From Engraulis encrasicolus (lineage: Eukaryota; Chordata; Actinopteri; Clupeiformes; Engraulidae): 64,000 nucleotides of DNA. Of this stretch, positions 58,823 through 64,000 are shown one piece after another. The stretch is taken from assembly GCF_034702125.1 (NCBI RefSeq), contig NC_085876.1, forward strand, positions 1,764,725 to 1,828,724, given 5' to 3'. Position 1 is the first letter of the stretch; every line of letters starts with the position of its first letter. The notes beneath the pieces are model-generated. The model was not told where the DNA came from and searched no databases. It was given only the letters and a program-made list of their open reading frames with translations. The translations under genes were made by a program, and so were the position numbers.

Positions 58823-59202
58823 ACGTAGGCTATAGGTTAAGCTTACCCTCTTTCACTCTACTGTGCCCATTTCGGGTTGACCTCCACACGCGTCTGTAGC
58901 ACAGCACACAGGATTGCAGGACACAGCATCCTGCAGGACACTGCAAAAAACAAGGGGAACGAATAAATGACCTGTCCAGTTCTATAAAAAAGAAAAGAAA
59001 TTTGATGCAGTGCCAGAGCTGTGGTAAAAGTAACCTTGGTTATATCATCTAGGACTAGGGTGTGTGTGAGTGTGTGGTAAATCCAGTGTTCACATTATTC
59101 AGATATGAGAATTAATTCATTAATTTTAACTGATATCACCACATACCGATATCAGTGCCATTTCACCCTGCCAAGACACTGGACCTTCTATGATCAGGGC
59201 GT

Positions 59203-59390
59203 CCTCGTCATACTGCAGTAGGCACCCTGTTGTTTCTACAGCTCCTAGAAGAGAGACAAATAAATTAAATACTTCGCCATGCATCTCATATTGACATAGC
59301 AAATGTATCAATGAGCAAGTCATATTGGTCACAAAGAAGTTAATCTTACATTCTTTCAGTCTTCTATGGCAAGACTGCTCCTCATAAGAG
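59203..59390 (+). repeat. Dispersed duplicate, copy 2
   Basis: Partner of 58193-58380. The two copies lie about 1 kb apart with the hAT MITE between them. Confidence 0.85.
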
Positions 59391-59427
59391 CTGTTAGGCC
59401 TTCAAGTGACTCGTCTTCGCCATATTA

Positions 59428-60890
59428 GATTCAGATTCAGATTCAGATTACTTTATTAGTCCCATGAAGGGCAATTCAGTTTGCGGTCCCAGTCTCCATC
59501 AGTCAATGAATAGATAGTAAATAAAAAGAGTAGAAAATGAAATACAAAACCAAAAGGAAACAAAAAACAATAAATAATAAATAGGAAACAAAAATGTACA
59601 CATTTTAACACATACATTCAAACACCCTGTCCTGTCAGTGATGAGCAGCCCTCAGTAAATTAAATGGTCAGTAATGAACTCTACCCCTACAACCTTGTTT
59701 AATAATCTAATGGTTGTAGGGATGAAAGATCCAGAGTAACGCTTTGTTTTTGTCCTGACAGAATAATAGCGCCTCCCAGAGGGCATTAATGAAAATTCAC
59801 CACTTAAAACATGGTCAGGTTGACTAGTGATACTTTTAGCCTTTTGGACTGCCTGTTTGTTAAACAGAGCACTCAGACTATTTAGCTGTGTTCCAATAAT
59901 CTTTGATGACGTGTTAACAATACTGCTGAGACTGTTCTTGTCTTTGACTGAAAGGCTATTGAACCAGCATAAAAAAGAGAAAGTTAAGAGACTCTCAATA
60001 AAAGACTGATAAAAGTTACGTTAAATGGTTTTAGAGACACTGAAGGAGTTACCTCAGCAAATGAATTCTCTGTTGTCCCTTTTTGACAATTGTCTCAGTG
60101 TTTATATGGAACTTGAGCTCACTGTCAAATATTGTACCTAAGTACTTATAGGAGTCAACGATTTCCACGTCTCCCCCATGTATGACACTTGCTATTGGTT
60201 CTGCCTTTGCCTTCCTAAAATCAATTATGAGCTCTTTTGTCTTGGCTACAATTAAATCTAAAAAATTATCGTCGCACCACTTCACAAATGAGGTCAATGC
60301 TAGCCCATGACTGGAGTGTGGGCCTTGAAATAAAGATAGCAGTGCAGTGTCATCTGAAAACTTGACTAAGTGACTTCCTTGTTGGGAAGTCCTGCAGCTG
60401 TCGGTGTACAAAATAAAAAGTAAAGGAGAGAGAACACAGCCTTGCGGCGAGCCCGTATTTGAGGAAATGGGTTGTGATAGTTGACCATTTACAAATACTC
60501 GCTGTATTCTATCTTTTAAAAAATGTAAAAGTAGCAGCAATAGTTGATTAGATAGCTGGAAATCATTTGCTAATCTCTCAATCAGGATATGTGGCTGCAT
60601 TTTGTTAAAAGCAGAAGAAAAATCTGCGAATGAAAGCCTAACATGGGACCCAGGCTTCTCCAAGTGTTTATATGCTGTATCTAAAATAAAGAGTTTTGCA
60701 TCGTCCACACTTCTACCAGTTTGATAAGCAAACTGTAATGGATCCAGTTTACCAGTGACCAAGGACATCACTTCAGCTTTAAGAATTTTTTCAAAGATTT
60801 TCATCACCAAGGATGTAAGAGCTACTGGTCTAAAATCTTTCAACTCCTTGGGTTTACTTAGTTTAGCTAGTGGGATTATGGTGGAGCTCT
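59428..60890 (-). pseudogene. CR1/L2/Rex-type LINE, 5'-truncated, with 3' tail
   Basis: The minus strand opens with IIPLAKLSKPKELKDFRPVALTS, an RT domain start, at about 60885. It runs through an open block (60049-60843) with FADFSSAF (catalytic Asp region), GSPQGCVLSPLLF and FSDDTALL in place of the usual YADDT/FADDT. After a stop/frameshift near 60045 the post-RT region continues (FYQSFIESL; SLSALFNKQ; GRRYYSVRTKTKRYSGSFIP; RLLNKVVG). The 3' end reads AATTGCCCTTCATGGGACTAATAAAGTAATC followed by three CTGAAT units (59428-59450), the short-repeat tail usual for these LINEs. Dead copy; the endonuclease is absent. Confidence 0.88.
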
Positions 60891-61070
60891 ATTATTATGA
60901 GACAGCAGCCTGTGAAAACATGGTAAATAGAATAACCCATTAACCTTGGGTCCTAATATAATACATGGACATAAACTAGCCTACATTATTTAGACAATGT
61001 CAGTAGACCTCCACGTGAAACAATAAGAAAAAGTGACCATGCATAATTTCAATTTCTTGAAGAGGCCAGC

Positions 61071-61286
61071 TACACTTATTTGTGCAACAAGTGCTGTTTT
61101 GAGGACCCATACGTTTTAAGGACATGCTGCCTACTGTTGCAAATGCCAGGGTATTTCACATTGATTTCGGGGTGGCGTGCTCTATGCTACACTTATTTGT
61201 GCAACAAGTGCTGTTTTGAGGACCCATACTTTTTAAGGACAGGTTGCCTACTGTTGCAAATGCCAGGGTATTTCACATTGATTTCC
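61071..61286 (+). repeat. 117-bp tandem duplication
   Basis: 'tacacttatttgtgcaacaag...' through '...tatttcacattgatttc' occurs twice with three or four substitutions. Confidence 0.92.
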
Positions 61287-61304
61287 AAACTATTTCCTAA
61301 CTAC

Positions 61305-62464
61305 AGGGACGTTAGTCGATACATAGTAATGACGCTACGACCAAGCTACTAGGGAATGTAATTAAACTAGTCGCTTCGCTACTGCCCAGCACTGAAAACC
61401 AACATACCCAGACGGCACACCAATCTTGCCAACGTCGCCTAGATGCATTTTTGCCGCTGTAAAATACATTGGCAAGACGTCTAAGCGTTAGTTCATCAGC
61501 GAAATGCCGGGCAGACGTGAAAAATGAGCAGTGCCCAGCATCTAGTTGATGAGCTAACGCAATAGCATGCTAACGGTAGCCTTTGTCAATCTTAAGCGCT
61601 GGGAGATGGTCACTCCCAAGTGAGATCACTCCCGGACGTGTAGTCCCAGGTGATTCTATCAATCCCAGGCGTTCTATCCCACCCGATTACATTTCTCGTA
61701 TTATCATACACTACCACATACAAGCAATTTAGGGTTAGGTTTAGGGTTAAGGTTAGGGTTAGGTTTAGGGTACGTAACAAAAAACGAACATCAAAAAGAT
61801 AACTCGCTCGGTGGGCTCGATAGTCTGGCTAGTGGGAGCGAACCGACTGGGGATCGAACCGCGCTGGGAGCGACAAACTGGGAATCATCTTTAGGCAGGG
61901 AAAAAGGCAATTGAGAACGAGCAATGTCAAACAATTTACCATCAACAAGTATACTTAACATATTCACCGTTTCGCTACTGCATTTTGTCATTACGATGCT
62001 CGCAAGTTATCAGAATTTACTAGCGTACAGCAGCAACAAGGAGTAGTCACATTCATTGAGGGGACTTGCGGATCTGTGTTCAGAGGAGCTATTCAATCGC
62101 TCTTGAGTACTGAAACTTTAAACCACAGTTGAGTAAAATTTACTTACATGTATGTGAAGCCCATTTTCCGTTGGTATGTGAGGAACTTTCCCCCATATCG
62201 CCAAGAAACTTGTAACAGTGAAACCACACAGACAGCGCGTGGTTCTGTTCAATCAGATAGGTCGGTGTTGTTGACCGCGGTAGATGGCTTCTTTGTGGCT
62301 TGTGTGTGGAATTCGCATTGTGCGAATTAGTTGTACTGCCACCTAAAGGCTTGGTGTAGAACTAATTTAACCAGAGACAGTCTGTTTTGAACTTCCTTGA
62401 ACAATCCTTGCTTTAGTTCAGAATAATTTAAAAACCAGAGTGGCCAAGCCCATTGATGTGGATG
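61305..62464. other. Intergenic; short palindromes and telomere-like tract
   Basis: 'caatcttgccaacgtc' and 'acattggcaagacgtc' near 61411-61482 form an inverted pair. 'cactccca', 'ctccc' and 'tccca.g.g' units repeat at 61610-61680. No gene recognised. Confidence 0.45.
61728..61771. repeat. Interstitial telomere-like (TTAGGG)-type tract
   Basis: Alternating TTTAGGG, TTAGG and TTAAGG units over about 44 bp: degenerate telomeric motif in G-strand orientation on the plus strand. Confidence 0.75.
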
Positions 62465-62515
62465 GGGTGAGGGGTGAGGAACCTTTTTAATTCAAAGGGT
62501 CACTTCAAAATGTAG
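62465..62515 (+). mobile_element. Truncated end of the CAGGGGTGGGGAACC hAT family
   Basis: 'gtgaggggtgaggaacctttttaattcaaagggtcacttcaaa' matches the left end of 62689-63062 and then stops. Confidence 0.65.
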
Positions 62516-62688
62516 GCTATGTCCAAGAAAGATCATTCAGATGTTTCTATTCTGATAGCCTATTCGGTTCATTTAAATGTTTATAGCACCGATCGAATTG
62601 TTTGATCAACTTCATTTCTGAGCTTATAGTATCATAATAAAATGTAAGTTACTGACAGCAAAGCTGTGGCTAGTAGAAAGGTTTAATG

Positions 62689-63062
62689 CAGGGGTGGGGA
62701 ACCTTTTTCATTCGAAGGGCCACTTCAAATTCCTACCATGGTCATAAAATCCTCCGGGGGCCGTACTATGAACACAAATCAGGATTTCCCCATGAAATTT
62801 AGGCATATATAGACACCTTTAGGCCTATATAGACATATAGACACCTTTAAAGGTAGACACATTTAAAACAGTCCCCACCTTTTCTAGGTCCCCTGAATAT
62901 AGACTAACTTAATTGCATTGGAAATGTAATTTCTAAGATTCCTTTAGGCCTGCAAAATATGTCATAGGCCTATTTCATGTGAAGTTGCAAAACATTATAA
63001 TGATATCAGGGGCCGGATAAAACGGCCTCAAGGGCCCTCGAGACATAGGTTCCCTACCCCTG
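62689..63062. mobile_element. hAT MITE, CAGGGGTGGGGAACC family, copy 2
   Basis: Ends CAGGGGTGGGGAACC / GGTTCCCTACCCCTG, with a perfect 8-bp duplication GTTTAATG at 62681-62688 and 63063-63070. Inverted relative to copy 1 (58491-58822). 374 bp. Confidence 0.93.
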
Positions 63063-63114
63063 GTTTAATGGTTAGTGATTCTGAAAAACACCACTGGGCA
63101 GCGTGAACAAACAT

Positions 63115-63140
63115 ACACACAGACACACACACACACACAT
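63115..63140. repeat. (CA)n microsatellite
   Basis: Short CA run. A second is at 63490-63505. Confidence 0.85.
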
Positions 63141-63679
63141 TTTAGTAAAAGGCCAAAAAATGCCCTAGGGCCCCCAACAATCCCGTTGCCTAGGGACCCC
63201 AAAATCCTAGAAACAGGCCTGCCGACCCCCCACTCCCTCCCACCCACCTGACCTCACCCCACCCCACCCCACTTGAAATTGACTGTAGCAGCTCCCGACC
63301 TGATCACTGGCATTTACATATTAAAGGCTCTCCTAAGAAGGGGATGGGAGGGGGGCATGGGGGAGCCGCAAATGCTGTGGCCGCCATGCGCGGACGTTCG
63401 ACTTGCATGACGGGAACGCGGACGACGCATCTAGTATTCATATATGATGTCTGTGCATGGGACACTCAGGGAGATTCATCTCTGCCTCTGACACACACAC
63501 ACACACAACTCCAACATCCAAAATCTTCCTAGAGAACAACTGTGATTGCTTGATTACTGCAAATCATCCATCCTTACAAATGAACTACGGAGAATACGTA
63601 TTCCACAATTATTGCAAGAACAGTGGATGTTTTAATAACTACATTAAAATTGCTCCTTCATTCGGGAACACAGTTATTT

Positions 63680-64000
63680 TCCCCTCCACCAAGGAGGTTA
63701 TGTTTTCATTCACATTTGGTTTGTTTGCCTTTTTTGTCTGTATGTCTGTCAGCAGGATAACTTCAAAAAGTAACAAATGGATTTAGATTAAACTTTGTGG
63801 AGTTGGGGGAACTGATCACAAATCCAGGAATGTTTTAAAGACTCTTCACCATTGCAGGATTGAGCGGATTTTGATATTCCAGTTTCTAACTTCAAAAAAA
63901 TGAGGATGCAACAAAGTCAAATGTTTTATCAAGCAGCTTCCTTGGCGGAAGTCTGCACTCTCTTACTGAATTTAGTTTATAAGGCTTATAAGGGGTATCT
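63680..64000. repeat. Probable dispersed fish repeat running off the window
   Basis: 'ctccaccaaggaggttatgttttca', 'tgtctgtatgtctgtcagcaggataac' and 'aacaaatggatttagattaaactttgtgg' read like a widely dispersed vertebrate repeat. I recognise the style but not the family name, and only part lies in the window. Confidence 0.45.

Noticed and set aside
61840..61880. tRNA-like B box (ggatcgaacc) as another SINE
   Set aside because: No A box at the right distance on the minus strand.
1..64000. CRISPR array, operon or other prokaryotic feature
   Set aside because: The sequence is vertebrate-like. Direct repeats here are microsatellites, minisatellites or transposon duplications.

Overview
This window reads as intergenic, transposon-packed DNA from a teleost fish. 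The evidence is long (GT)n, (GA)n and (CT)n tracts, tRNA-derived SINEs, a Tc1-like terminus, a CR1/L2/Rex-type LINE, and many hAT, Kolobok-type (TTAA) and PIF/Harbinger-like (3-bp target duplication) elements. The frequent 'taggcctac'-like words make me think of an otocephalan or clupeiform fish, but that is a guess. I recognise no host protein-coding gene, rRNA or intact tRNA gene. All convincing coding sequence belongs to mobile elements. All boundaries and splice sites were called by eye.

Layout. (1) 1-2368: microsatellites and unrecognised DNA. (2) 2373-12449: a TTAA-flanked element with a complete Kolobok-type transposon (3626-12010) inside it. The inner element has 176-bp terminal inverted repeats that look identical and two convergent spliced genes: a short gene for a protein with a P2X7 'ballast'-like cysteine domain (+ strand) and a nine-exon THAP-DDE transposase (- strand). 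Both read without stops through canonical splice sites. (3) 12763-16300: a decayed ZMYM1-like hAT transposase, split by a 387-bp MITE that was itself split by a 1.8-kb Harbinger-like element. (4) 16.6-25.7 kb: a mosaic of MITEs with clear target duplications (hAT at 19469-19815 and 24602-24936), a deleted hAT copy, and a minisatellite duplicated at 23.2 and 25.4 kb. (5) 26-30 kb: a SINE, a 52-bp minisatellite, and a TTAA element carrying the second MITE copy. (6) 30245-33965: a giant inverted-repeat element with a 763-bp insertion in one arm. (7) 34-39.9 kb: a Tc1 fragment, a hairpin MITE and simple repeats. (8) 40011-48069: a hAT element containing a second, 5.86-kb hAT with an intact 708-aa transposase. 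(9) 48211-50182: another hAT. (10) 50653-53573: a four-deep nest (Harbinger-like, hAT, TTAA element, hAT MITE). (11) 53.6-64 kb: LINE fragments, more hAT MITEs, short tandem duplications and a telomere-like tract.

Many insertions can be 'subtracted': removing the element plus one target copy restores a recognisable sequence that matches another copy in the window. This gives a relative order of insertion. The strongest single item is the two-gene Kolobok element, which looks recently mobile and links a THAP transposase with a ballast-domain accessory protein.
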